Of a DNA stretch of 64,000 nt, positions 55,268-64,000 are shown piece after piece. The notes below the pieces were generated by a model. That model had not been told where the DNA came from and searched no databases. It saw only the letters and a program-made list of their open reading frames with translations. Source of the DNA: Liriodendron chinense (lineage: Eukaryota > Streptophyta > Magnoliopsida > Magnoliales > Magnoliaceae); contig ML058588.1 of assembly GCA_003013855.2 (NCBI GenBank), positions 930,001 to 994,000 on the forward strand, given 5' to 3'. The first letter of the stretch is position 1, and every line of letters starts with the position of its first letter. Made by a program: the position numbers and the translations under genes.

Positions 55268-55906
55268 ATGGCCCGTTTGGCACCATGGATTTGAGGAGAA
55301 GTGGATTCCATGATATGAATTCTCATCGATTCCACTTCTTATCAATTCCAGATTTTCTGTTTGGCAGCCAAGATTTGAGAGAAATCAAACATGAAGGAAT
55401 GGACGGTGTAAATTTTAATCCCACCGTATGCCTACCGTATTAGCCTCGATTTTTAAATCCATGCCATTCATCCATTTTTACATATCATTTTATGCCAAGA
55501 TCCAAAAAATAAAGCAAATCCACATCTAAAGTGGACCATAAAACAAGAAAAAATGGAGAGTGAGACCTTTATGATGCACAAAAGTCTTCGATTAAACTGA
55601 AATTTGTGTGGTCCCTTCATCCCGGTCCTTGTGACCTTATCAACAAGTTGGATGGAAAATGTACATCATGTTGGGTCCCATAGTTAGGGACACATTATGA
55701 TGGGTCCCACGTTGGGAAGGATTTCTCCTCAAATCCCACCTTTTTTTTGAGGATTTGAAAAAGGGCTAAAAGTGCCTTTTTGAATTCTCCTGGATTCCAC
55801 TCAAATCCACTTCTCTTCAAATCCATGGTACCAAACATAATAAAGCAACCAGTTTCTCCTCCTTTCCCTCACTTTCTCCTGAAATCCAGGGTGCCAAACG
55901 GGCCAT
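55268..55906. mobile_element. ATGGCCCGTTTGGC-type MITE with nested LTIR half
   Basis: Ends ATGGCCCGTTTGGCACCATGGATTT and AAATCCAGGGTGCCAAACGGGCCAT are inverted. Subterminal GAGGAGAAGTGGATTCC / GGATTCCACTCAAATCCACTTCTC also pairs. A left LTIR arm and body (about 55397-55715) lie inside. Confidence 0.7.
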
Positions 55907-55998
55907 TAAGTCATATCTTAAAATGATATTATAAAACGAATGAACAAAGTGGATAAACGATACATCACGGTGGGCCCCTCCATTGGTCTGCCCGGACG

Positions 55999-56526
55999 GG
56001 GCGCGGATTTCCTGCGAAAGCCTTGCGCAGGAATTTCCTGCGCTGGGAACCACGGTGGGGCCCACAGTGACGGTTTTTGATAAATCCACCCCGTCCATCC
56101 GTTTTGGGAGCTCATTTTAGGAGAGTAAGACAAAAATGAACCGGATCCAAGACTCAAGTGGGCCTCCCTAAAGGAAAAGGTGGGTAGGTAAATTAGTACC
56201 GTTGAAACCTCCCTGGGTCTACAGTGATGTTTATATGACATCCATACTGTTCATAACGTCACTACTACTGGGATGAACTGGAAAAACAAATATTATCCTG
56301 ATTCGAAACTCCTGTGGCTCCACAAATATTTCAACTGTGGACGTTCAAATCTCACGTTTTCGGCCCACTTGAGTCTTGGATCCGGTTCATTTTTATCTTC
56401 ACATCCTAAAATGAGCTCCCAAAACGGATGGACGGTGTGGATTTATCAAAAACCATCACTGTGGGCCCACCTTGGTTCCCAGCGCAGGAAATTCCTGCGC
56501 AAGGCTTTCGCAGGAAATCCGCGCCC
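55999..56526. mobile_element. Full-length LTIR element, perfect 9-bp target duplication
   Basis: 528 bp, GGGCGCGGATTTCCTGCG to GCAGGAAATCCGCGCCC, closely related to 41458-41992. GCCCGGACG at 55990-55998 and 56527-56535 is a perfect 9-bp duplication. Confidence 0.87.
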
Positions 56527-56559
56527 GCCCGGACGGGGGCCAGGACGCAACCCCCGTCT

Positions 56560-56894
56560 TACTGAGGAAGGACGCAGGCGCATACTGCGTCCGTTGAAAA
56601 CCGGGACCAGTAAAACTCAGACAACAAATGCGTGGTCAGAGCCATCCAATCACTGAAAATTTTAATTTATTGAACTGATGGCCAGTCCCTTTCACCATAG
56701 CTGTTCTACGAGCCTACCACGCTTCCCCGATTCCCCACCTTGAAAATGGTGCGGTGGCTCTCCCTCCGTACACATGGTTGATCTACAAAGTGCCCCACCA
56801 TTTGAATGGTCTTGATAGCCTTACACAAGTGCCATGGTGGGAAGAATGGATTTGGAATGGGGAGTGACCCCTCCACCACCCAAGTCGGTGATAG
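56560..56894 (+). promoter_or_regulatory. Conserved upstream segment of gene F (G-boxes lost)
   Basis: CAGTAAAACTCAGACAACAAATGCGTGGTCAGAGCC...CACATGGTTGATCTACAAAG...CCTCCACCACCCAAGTCGG matches 16500-16805. The two CACGTG boxes are absent (the second reads CTACGAGCCTACCACG). Confidence 0.45.
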
Positions 56895-57420
56895 AAATAC
56901 TCTATGGGGCCCACCATGATGTGTATTTTGGCCACCGAGGTGGGTGGGACCCAAACAGTGATGTTTATGCCTTTATTCCAAACCGTCAAACCATTTTGAA
57001 AGCTCATTTAACGGCATGATGCCAAAATTAAACTGACTTAAATATTAGGTAGACCATACCACAAGAAACGGTCGCGGTTGAATCCCCCGCTATTAAAAAG
57101 TCTATGGATCCCACCAGATGGTTTGTTTGCCATCCAACCTGTTGATAAGGTTACGTACAGCTAGAAGAAGAGACCACACAAATATAATCTTGATCCAAAG
57201 CTTTTGTGGCCTCCAAAATTTTTTAATGATCAATTACCACCATTTCCTATACTATGGTCCATCAAAGATTCGGAACTGCTGCATTTTTTTGTATCTTGCC
57301 CTAACATTAGATTTCAATATGGATGGAAGGCGTGGATATAGCTACATGCATCATAGTGAGCCCCACAGTCAGGGCCGCATTCATCTCTGTGGATCCAGGT
57401 CTCTCACGTAACCCACTCCC
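56895..57420. mobile_element. LTIR element
   Basis: ATGGGGCCCACCATGATGTG...AGGTAGACCATACCAC...CTATGGTCCATCAAAG...GGATGGAAGGCGTGGAT...GTCTCTCACGTAACCCACTCCC. Confidence 0.65.
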
Positions 57421-57689
57421 TTATCTTTTTAGTTCGGATTAGGCACTATCCGTACTTGTGCGGGAGCTCGAAAGAGGCTGGATGTGACACGTGTTGATGT
57501 GATAGTTCTTTTATGACAACATGCTATCAATACCAACTTGTCCACATATTAGCCTGTTCTGAGCTCTTATTTTTATTGTTAAATGCACCTACTTTGTTAG
57601 GTGCGCAATGCACATAAGCAATTAGTCACCAATGCACCCACCAACCAATGGGGATGGGGTTAGCGCGTCTCCCGTATTTGCTTACTCAT

Positions 57690-57990
57690 TTCGGGTCATC
57701 CAAAGCTCAAGTGGACCGCACCATAGAAACACCATTGAACGCCCACCGCAGAAAACTTCTTTGCGCCCACCGGAATGTTTATTTGTCATCCAACTTGGTA
57801 ATAAAGCCAGGTAAATATGGATGAAGGGAAAATACAGATATCAGCTTGAACCATAACTTCCATGGCCTAAGGAAGTTTCAAACCATATGTGAATCTCCAC
57901 TGTTCAAATGAGCTGGCAAAATGGATGGACGGAGTGGATAAAACAAATATATTATGTCGGGCCCACGGAGGGTTTTCACAACTGACTTGG
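57690..57990. mobile_element. LTIR element, right part
   Basis: CCAAAGCTCAAGTGGACCGC...ATATCAGCTTGAACCATAAC...GATGGACGGAGTGGATAAAAC...TATGTCGGGCCCAC, then CTTGGCCAGTGGAGGGGTCGCC. Counterpart of the end of 16778-17241. Confidence 0.6.
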
Positions 57991-58084
57991 CCAGTGGAGG
58001 GGTCGCCGCCCAATCCGACTCCAGAACGGTGGTGAACTATCACAGGAATTTGTTTCCTAGGAATCCGACCACACGTATCTGTGT

Positions 58085-58390
58085 AGGGCCCACAGAGATG
58101 GCCGTGAAAAATCAACTCCGTCCATCAGTTTATAAATATCAAGCAAAACAGGAATAAAAATCAGTCAGATCCGAACATCAGGTGGGCCACACCATACGAA
58201 ACAGCGGGGATTGAAAGTACACTATTGAAAATTTGTGGGGCCAAAGAAGTTTTGTGTTAGGATGATATTTGTTCATACAGCTTATCTAAGTGGTAATAAC
58301 CCTATGAACGGTTTGGATGGCATATAAAAATCATCTTTGGCTCCAGAAAGGTTTCAACGGTGGAGGTTTCCATCATCACTGTCCCATGGA
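58085..58390. mobile_element. LTIR variant just upstream of gene F
   Basis: GTAGGGCCCACAGAGATGG...CAGGTGGGCCACACCATACG...AACCCTATGAACGGTTTGGATGG. It ends about 70 bp before the ATG, replacing the TATA region. Confidence 0.6.
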
Positions 58391-58457
58391 ACTTTTGATA
58401 ACCAGCCTCCTGCATCCTTCTCTGTCTCAAACATACAGTCTCTCTCTCTCACTCTAA

Positions 58458-61400
58458 ATGCAGAGGAAGAAATGGGAAAGGAAGGGAGGATCCTTCTTTA
58501 AAGTGATGATAGGAAATTTTGCAGAGAAAATGGTATGTTCTGTTTTTATTTTTCTTTCTATTGTATCAAAATACAGACCGTTGATATAATGGACCCCACC
58601 ACTGATGGCTCATTTTAACGACTTCTTTTGGGGGGTTTTTAAGTCGAGTTTCATCTCAAGTTTTGAACGATTTGTGACCCGATCGAGTGTTTTTTTTCCT
58701 CAAGCCATGGTGATATCTTATCGAGTCGAGTCGACTCGGGGGAGTCAGGTCGTGATTGTTGGAGTTTTTAAACTATTGTGCATACAAATATAGGTGCAGT
58801 AGGGTATAGTGAAATGGGTCGTTTGGAAACCACCATTCAAACAGTTTGGATGGTCCTGATCTTATGCGGATGGGCCTGATGATAAGATTTTTTGACCTTC
58901 CGATTCCTTGATAACATTCCAACTCAGTCCTGACTTGCCTTCTCCGGAATGAACTGACTCGGCTTATCAGGTGTGGTTTGTATAGCAAATGCTGAGTCTG
59001 GTGTTAACCACGAGTTTTGGGCTTTCAAGTTTGTACAGGTAGGGACCATAGTTCAGCGATCTAAGCCGTTGACACAGTGGGCCTTCATGCACCAATAATC
59101 CCCTTTTACCTTTTTTATTGAATTTGAACCGTTCTCGAATTTTCTTTCCTGTCTTTTTTTTTTAGGAGTTGCAATGGGCCGGGTCAACAATCGGGCATTT
59201 GTTTCGGGTCAGCAATCGGGCATTAGAGTCAAAATCAGTACCATGCCTAACACATGGGCCTCTTTACCCAGACTGTTGCCAAACCCTCTCTTTTTTTGGG
59301 CGTGGCTTCGATGAATCTCTGAGTGTGGGGCCCACTGTGATGTACATGCCTTACATGCAGGAAATGACAGCCCATTTTAGGGCATGATAAAAAGATAAAG
59401 CAGATCCAAATCTCAGGTGGACCACACAAAAGGAAAAAGTGGGGATTGACCATTAAAAACTTTTTGTGGGCCACAAAAGTTTTGGATCAAGCTGATATTT
59501 TTGTGGTCACTTCATGTTAAGTCTTTGTAACCTAATTAGCAGGTTGGATGGGGAATAAACATTCCGGCGCCCCTAAGAAGTTTTTTTTATGGTGGGTACT
59601 CAATCACTATTTCCTATGGTGAAGTCCACCTAAGATTTGGATTTGCATCATTTTTAGGATCATTCTCCCAAATGAGCTTTCAAAACGGATGGACAGCGTG
59701 GATGTAAGGCACACACATCATGGTGGGCCCCATGGCTAGAGATCCACCAACCTCGATGTGGATCCCGGATCCATTGGAGCCACGCCCCTTTTACGGGAAC
59801 TGGTCCGAACTTGCCCGTGCCTAGTGTTGTACACGGATTGAGTTGAGTCGAGCTTTGCCCTGCTTGTTGCTCGGCCCGAACCACCCAGTTCCTACTCTGT
59901 GCTCGACTCGAGTCGAATCGAGCATGGACATGCTCGATCAATAGATCGAGCGAGGTCGAGCCTAGTTTGAGTACAAGTTTTCAGCTATTAAGGAAGGTGG
60001 AATGATTTTAACTTTTGAATTTGTAAAAGCAGGGATAGTATATGAAAATGAGGTTGTTTTTGGGGGGATATCTTTAGATTTTAAATTTGAAAGCAACGTG
60101 TCTATTTTTTATTGGGTGTGTTCTCCAATGCAATTAAATGTTTAAATGCAAACAAGTGTCGATTGTTTAAATGTAATTAAATGATTTGCTCTCTCTAAAC
60201 AATCATTTTCTAACCCAATCCTTCACATTAAGGGTGATGGCATCGAGTCGAGCATGGCTTTACTTGGTGCTCGACTCGGAATTTATTTGAGCACCCAAAA
60301 TCTGACTCGACTTGGCCCAAATCCACTTTCGATCCAAGTTGAGTTGAGCTTTTTCGAACCGAATCAAGCGAGTTTTTTGAGTTCACTCGGTTCATATCCA
60401 TCTCTACCTGTGCCCCAGATAAGAAGTTCCTATGGTCTGAAGGGACGTGGATTGCGCGCTTACACTGCCAGCAGCAATGGGGCTGTGAGCCCCGCAATGA
60501 TATATGTGTTTCATCCACGTTGTTCATATATTTCAGATCATCATTTTAGGGCATGATCAAGAAATGAAGCCAATTGCAAATCTCAAGTGAACCACACCAC
60601 ATGAAAAAAATAAAGGTAATTGAACGCCCGGCACTAGAAACTTTTTGGGCCCACTATAGTGTTTATTTGGCATTCAACCTATAGATGAGGTCACGGAGAC
60701 CTGACTGAAAGGAGAACACAAATACCAACTTCACCCATAACTTTTGTGGCTCCCAAGAAATTTTTAATGGTGGGTATTGAATCACCTCTGTTTCCTGTGG
60801 TGTGGTTCAGCTGAGATTTTTATCTCCCTCATTTTTTGGATCATACCCTAAAAGGAGCTGGAAAAATGTACCGACGGTGTGGATAAAACACATACATCAT
60901 GGTGGGGCCCACATAACACTCAGTCAAGTAGCAATCCGTGGATAAAACACATACATCATGGTGGGGCCCACAGAACACCGTCAATTTGGACCCATCCTAG
61001 TCGACTCGGATTCAGTCAGACCCGACTCGGTTCAGCATGATGAGTCAGAAATCAGAATTGAAAACAGTGGGTTACTCGACTGAATCGCTACTCGACTCAG
61101 AAACGGACGAGTCAGTCCGAGTCACCACTGAGTCTCAGCTGATTCTTGCAGTCCATGCTATTTTCCATTTTCAACACCTATGCGTGGCTCAGTACCTTTG
61201 AACTGTTTTGCTCCTTGCAGCTGATCCCCATGCAATTCCTTCTCGATTTCGCAAGAGAATTATGTAGCACTAACGTGGCCATTCTGAATGGACCCCGTGG
61301 AACGGGCTGGCGTGTCGGATTGAAGGCGGAGGACGGCTGGATGGTCTTCCGACGTGGGTGGCCGGAATTCATCAAACACCATGACATATGTGAAGGCTAT

Positions 61401-63743
61401 TTTTTGGTTTTCAGATATGACGGGCAATCCCATTTCGATGTCCTAGTCTTTGATAAAAGCGGGTGCCAGAAGAAGTATGCATGTGCCGACCAAGGTTTTG
61501 ATTCATGTGATTCAAGTGGAGATTCATTGGAAATTCCGGGTCGTCAATGCGGCGAAGATCTACGTCCAACAAAAGAGAAGAATAACTTCCCAGTATCGCG
61601 ACGTTCCATCCGTCGTTCGCAGCCGTCCAATGCAATAAAGAGAGAGAAATCAACGAGTGAAAACAAGCCCGAAAACGGGTATAAGGAGAAACTACGATCT
61701 CATGTGAAAAACCGAGTCGCAGAATGTCTGAGTGGATCGGAAAGCTCGAATTTTGAAGCTTCAGAGAGTGAAGATAATCAAGAAACCGAACCTGGTAACT
61801 TCCTCTTTACTTGGGTATACTACTAGGTCGAGTCGAGCCATGACTCGCCTGCATCAGAGGCGACTCGGTACCTATATATATAGATCGGTTAGTACTGCAT
61901 CTGAGTTAACTCAGGCGAGTCATATTGAGTCTTAAATTCATGTTTGATGCATCAGTAGTGTGTAATTGGTGATATGCAAGCACTTATAATTCACCTATAT
62001 ATAATTTGCAGGGGAGCGGATTAGGTGAGACCTTGTGCTCACCCAAGACGGTGGAACCTTATCGCGGGGCCACCTTGATGTATTTATTCTGTATTCACAC
62101 TGTTCATCCATTTTCCAGATTATTTTAGGGCATTATGCCAAAAATGAAGCAGATCCAATTATCAAGTGGATCATACCATAGGAAAAAGTGGTGATTGACT
62201 ATTAATGGGTCAAAAAAGTTTTGGATCAAGCTGATATTTGTCTTTTCCCTTCAGCCAAGCTTACGTGGCCTTATTAACATATTAGATGGAAAATATGAAA
62301 ACTTTAAAGGTATGCCCTAAGAAGTTTTTAATGGTGGGGCATTCAATTACCACTGTTTCCTAGAGGATGGACTAGGGCTGAACATCTTCTCAGTTAACCT
62401 GATCAACCCGCCCGATCTGACCCAGTAGAAACCCGATCCGTCCTGACCCGAAAGAGAAAATGGTCTGGTCCCAGTTGAATGCGGCTTGACTATTTTTAAT
62501 TTAGCTATGGTCTAGAATACATGCCAAACTCGACCGACTTGACCTGTAACCCAACCTGTGTATACCCGACCCGTTCCGCCCGACCTAAACCGCCTTGATT
62601 CAAAAATTTTGTGGCCCCATGTCCTACCGGTAGACCGTAGACGTTGTCACGTCCAATCCTCACATTTTCAGCCCACTTGAGTTTGTGGCTGAAAATTTGT
62701 AAAGTTTAATTTTTTAATTTTTTGGTTAGTTCACACATTCCACTGTTAGTACACACACCAACAATGTTAGTCACCCTTCAATGTTAGCCACACTGTTAGT
62801 TTACACATTCCACTGTTAGTGCACACACCCACACATTGTTTAGTCACCCTTAAATGTTAGCCACATTGTTAGTTCACACATCCCAATGTTAGTACGCACA
62901 CCCACGTCTCAGTGTTGAGTTGAGGTTAATTATCTTCAAAGTTTGTACCGTTATGTTCACATTTTCAGTTTTTCAAATAGGGCCATTAACAATGATCTAA
63001 ACCATCGATGAAAAGGATCTCACCGGACATATAAAAAATTTATAATATGTTTTGAAGTTAAAGAAAATGTTATTGATAATATTGTGTAAAGAGAATATTA
63101 TTTAATATTGTTAGAAATGAGTTATATACTTTTGTTTTTAATATACAAAATTAAAAAGCATGCGAATAAGCAGAACTCAACCCTAACTCGACCTGACCTG
63201 GCTCGGCATATACCCTCTAATAGGGTTAGGTTTGACCCTTTTGCAAGTATAGTAGGGTTAGGGTTGAGTCAGCCCAACCCAGACCGAAACCCGAACTTTT
63301 AAAATATGTTTAGGGGTTAACCCGACCCATGTGCAGGCCTAGGATGGACGGCATGGATGCAGAATACATACATTAAGGTGGGCCCCACTGTAAGTGCCGC
63401 ACCAAATGACCGCCCTAAACCTTTGTTTTGTGGTACATTGATCTAAAATTCAGGCCTTCCAGTCTTGAAGAATTTCAAGGCAGCCATCATCAATTGCTTC
63501 TCTTTCCAGCTCAATGGTCTGGATCATCGAACATGAATTCAGATCCAACGGCTAGCAAACCCCCTCATCTGTGTTTATGTGATTTTAATTTCAGGTTTAA
63601 AACGTGTTCATTTCGAGAACATTAAAGGTAAACGGTTGAAAGCAGTAAAGGCAGGCGTTGAAGGAGAGAGCTCTCACCCCAACCCAAAGCATCCCCATTT
63701 CACAGCTGTGATTAATCTAACTAATATCAGTAGGTCCTATATG
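58458..63743 (+). CDS. Gene F: REM-type B3 protein, 5' part; exons 58458..58532, 61221..61794, 63595..63743, continues past 64000
   Basis: Exon 1 is MQRKKWERKGGSFFKVMIGNFAEKM. Exon 2 (residues 26-216) gives LIPMQFLLDF, NGPRGTGWRVGL, RGWPEFIKHHDICEGYFLVFRYDG, then a linker with KREKSTSEN and GSESSNFEASESEDNQETEP. Exon 3 has the longer form (GLKRVHFENIKGKRLKAVKAGVEGESS...HPHFTAVINLTNISRSYM). Intron phases are 0 and 1, and no stop interrupts it. Exon 4 should lie beyond the right edge, since intron 3 sequence matches that of C to E up to the edge. The linker has a single Cys where C and D have CxxC (GRQCGED). Promoter TATA is lost, so expression may differ. Confidence 0.75.
59300..59745. mobile_element. 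LTIR element in gene F intron 1
   Basis: GGGCGTGGCTTCG...GTGGGGCCCACTGTGATGTAC...TGGGCCACAAAAGTTTTGG...GGATGGACAGCGTGGATG...CATGGTGGGCCCC, with GGAGCCACGCCCC beyond at about 59790. Confidence 0.7.
59822..60406. mobile_element. hAT-like non-autonomous element in gene F intron 1
   Basis: TAGTGTTGTACACGG to CATATCCATCTCTA. Flanks CCCGTGCC (59814-59821) and CCTGTGCC (60407-60414) match in 7 of 8. GAGTCGAGC-rich subterminal regions lie in both orientations. Confidence 0.65.
60450..60920. mobile_element. LTIR element
   Basis: GCCCCGCAATGATATATG...CGTTGTTCATATATTTC...GGTGTGGTTCAGCTGAG...GTACCGACGGTGTGGATAAAAC...ACATCATGGTGGGGCCCAC. Confidence 0.65.
60878..60975 (+). repeat. Short direct duplication of the LTIR outer right arm
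   Basis: GTGGATAAAACACATACATC ... GGTGGGGCCCACA occurs at about 60880 and 60939, 59 bp apart. Confidence 0.8.
62373..63341. mobile_element. hAT-like non-autonomous element, perfect 8-bp target duplication
   Basis: 969 bp, TAGGGCTGAACATC to TGTGCAGGCCTA. GGATGGAC flanks both sides (62365-62372, 63342-63349), a word of the host LTIR arm. Inside are CCCGACCCG-type words and five GTTAGT(T/G)CACACA(T/C)-type repeats (62710-62900). Related to 27980-28858. Confidence 0.8.
62715..62905 (+). repeat. Short tandem repeats, GTTAGTNCACACA type
   Basis: TGTTAGTTCACACATTCCA, TGTTAGTACACACACC and variants recur at spacings of about 25-45 bp. Confidence 0.75.
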
Positions 63744-64000
63744 GTGAGATTTATCTTCTCTCTTTTCTCTTGGGCATGTATACAGTGCCATCTAACCCGT
63801 TCACTAGATGTGCATCCCCATGTTAGGGCTAAATCCCAAAATGAAGACTGATCTATAACTCAGGTGGGCCACACCAGATGGAACAATGGAAGACATTGGC
63901 TAGGGGCACCAACCATAGAAACTTTCGGATGGAATGTGGGTCCACCGTGTTGTGGATATGCCATCTAACCCACTCATCAGATGCAACCAACCAACATGAA

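Larger units (their letters stand above)
61990..63400. mobile_element. LTIR element in gene F intron 2, split by a hAT-like insertion
   Basis: Left and centre 61995-62372 (GGAGCGGATTAGGTGAGACC...TCAAGCTGATATTTGTC...ACCACTGTTTCCTAGAGGATGGAC). The right outer arm resumes after the insertion at 63342 (GGATGGACGGCATGGATG...AAGGTGGGCCCCAC). Part of the right arm is missing. Confidence 0.65.

Noticed and set aside
56273..56656. 127-codon frame and its relative at 41728-42051
   Set aside because: Both lie in the LTIR element, the frames are not maintained between copies at the ends, and similar frames arise from the right arms of unrelated copies. No domain.
61152..61220. Possible upstream acceptor (TTCTTGCAG) giving a longer exon 2 in gene F
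   Set aside because: It would be in frame only in F. In C and E the same site is out of frame, and in D the AG is lost. The CTCCTTGCAG acceptor is common to all.
1..64000. CRISPR array, bacterial operon or ribosomal RNA
   Set aside because: Short repeats here are microsatellites or transposon arms, not regularly spaced. No bacterial gene features; introns and plant-type proteins are clear.

Overview
This looks like nuclear DNA of a flowering plant. The genes are split by short-exon GT-AG introns, the proteins are plant-specific B3 DNA-binding proteins, and the intergenic space is packed with MITEs, a Ty1/copia remnant, a LINE tail and SINE-like pieces. A very abundant repeat built around GTGGGCCCACCATGATGT...CACACCGTCCATCC suggests an early-diverging angiosperm, perhaps a magnoliid. 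That is recollection and inference, not proof. No tRNA, rRNA, organellar or bacterial sequence was seen.

Layout: the window holds a head-to-tail array of REM-type genes with two B3 domains, all on the + strand. Gene A (before 1 to 8542) is the 3' part of a divergent member with a 7.6 kb last intron. B (12631-12850) is an internally deleted exon-2 relic. C (17350-25751) and D (32107-38771) are complete four-exon models of 341 and 334 codons whose reading phase is kept across every junction. E (45851-50420, or 50504 if the intron is read through) has exons 1-3 but has lost exon 4. F (58458-63743) has exons 1-3 and runs off the right edge. Exon 1 starts in C, D, E and F lie 14.8, 13.7 and 12.6 kb apart. 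C to F share promoter segments (C and D most closely, with E and F partly eroded), a GACTCG-rich intron-1 segment and family repeats. A downstream segment is shared by A, B, C and D. The array therefore grew by repeated tandem duplication of a unit of about 10-14 kb.

Between and inside the genes, at least 40 copies or half-copies of one quasi-palindromic long-terminal-inverted-repeat (LTIR) element make up perhaps a quarter of the window. Two copies have perfect 9-bp target-site duplications and a third has an 8-of-9 match, which fits the Mutator superfamily. A second set of non-autonomous elements starts TAGGNCTG and carries 8-bp duplications (hAT-like). Further MITE families are described separately. 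Elements are nested in one another, and several occupied sites can be compared with empty paralogous sites.

Function: REM/B3 proteins are nuclear DNA-binding proteins, often expressed in reproductive tissue. The copies differ in ways likely to change function: loss of exon 4, loss of a CxxC-containing linker segment, an in-frame 33-bp change at the exon-3 acceptor, a new upstream ATG, and promoter erosion. All exon calls rest on comparison between the copies in this window and on splice-site consensus. No transcript evidence was available.
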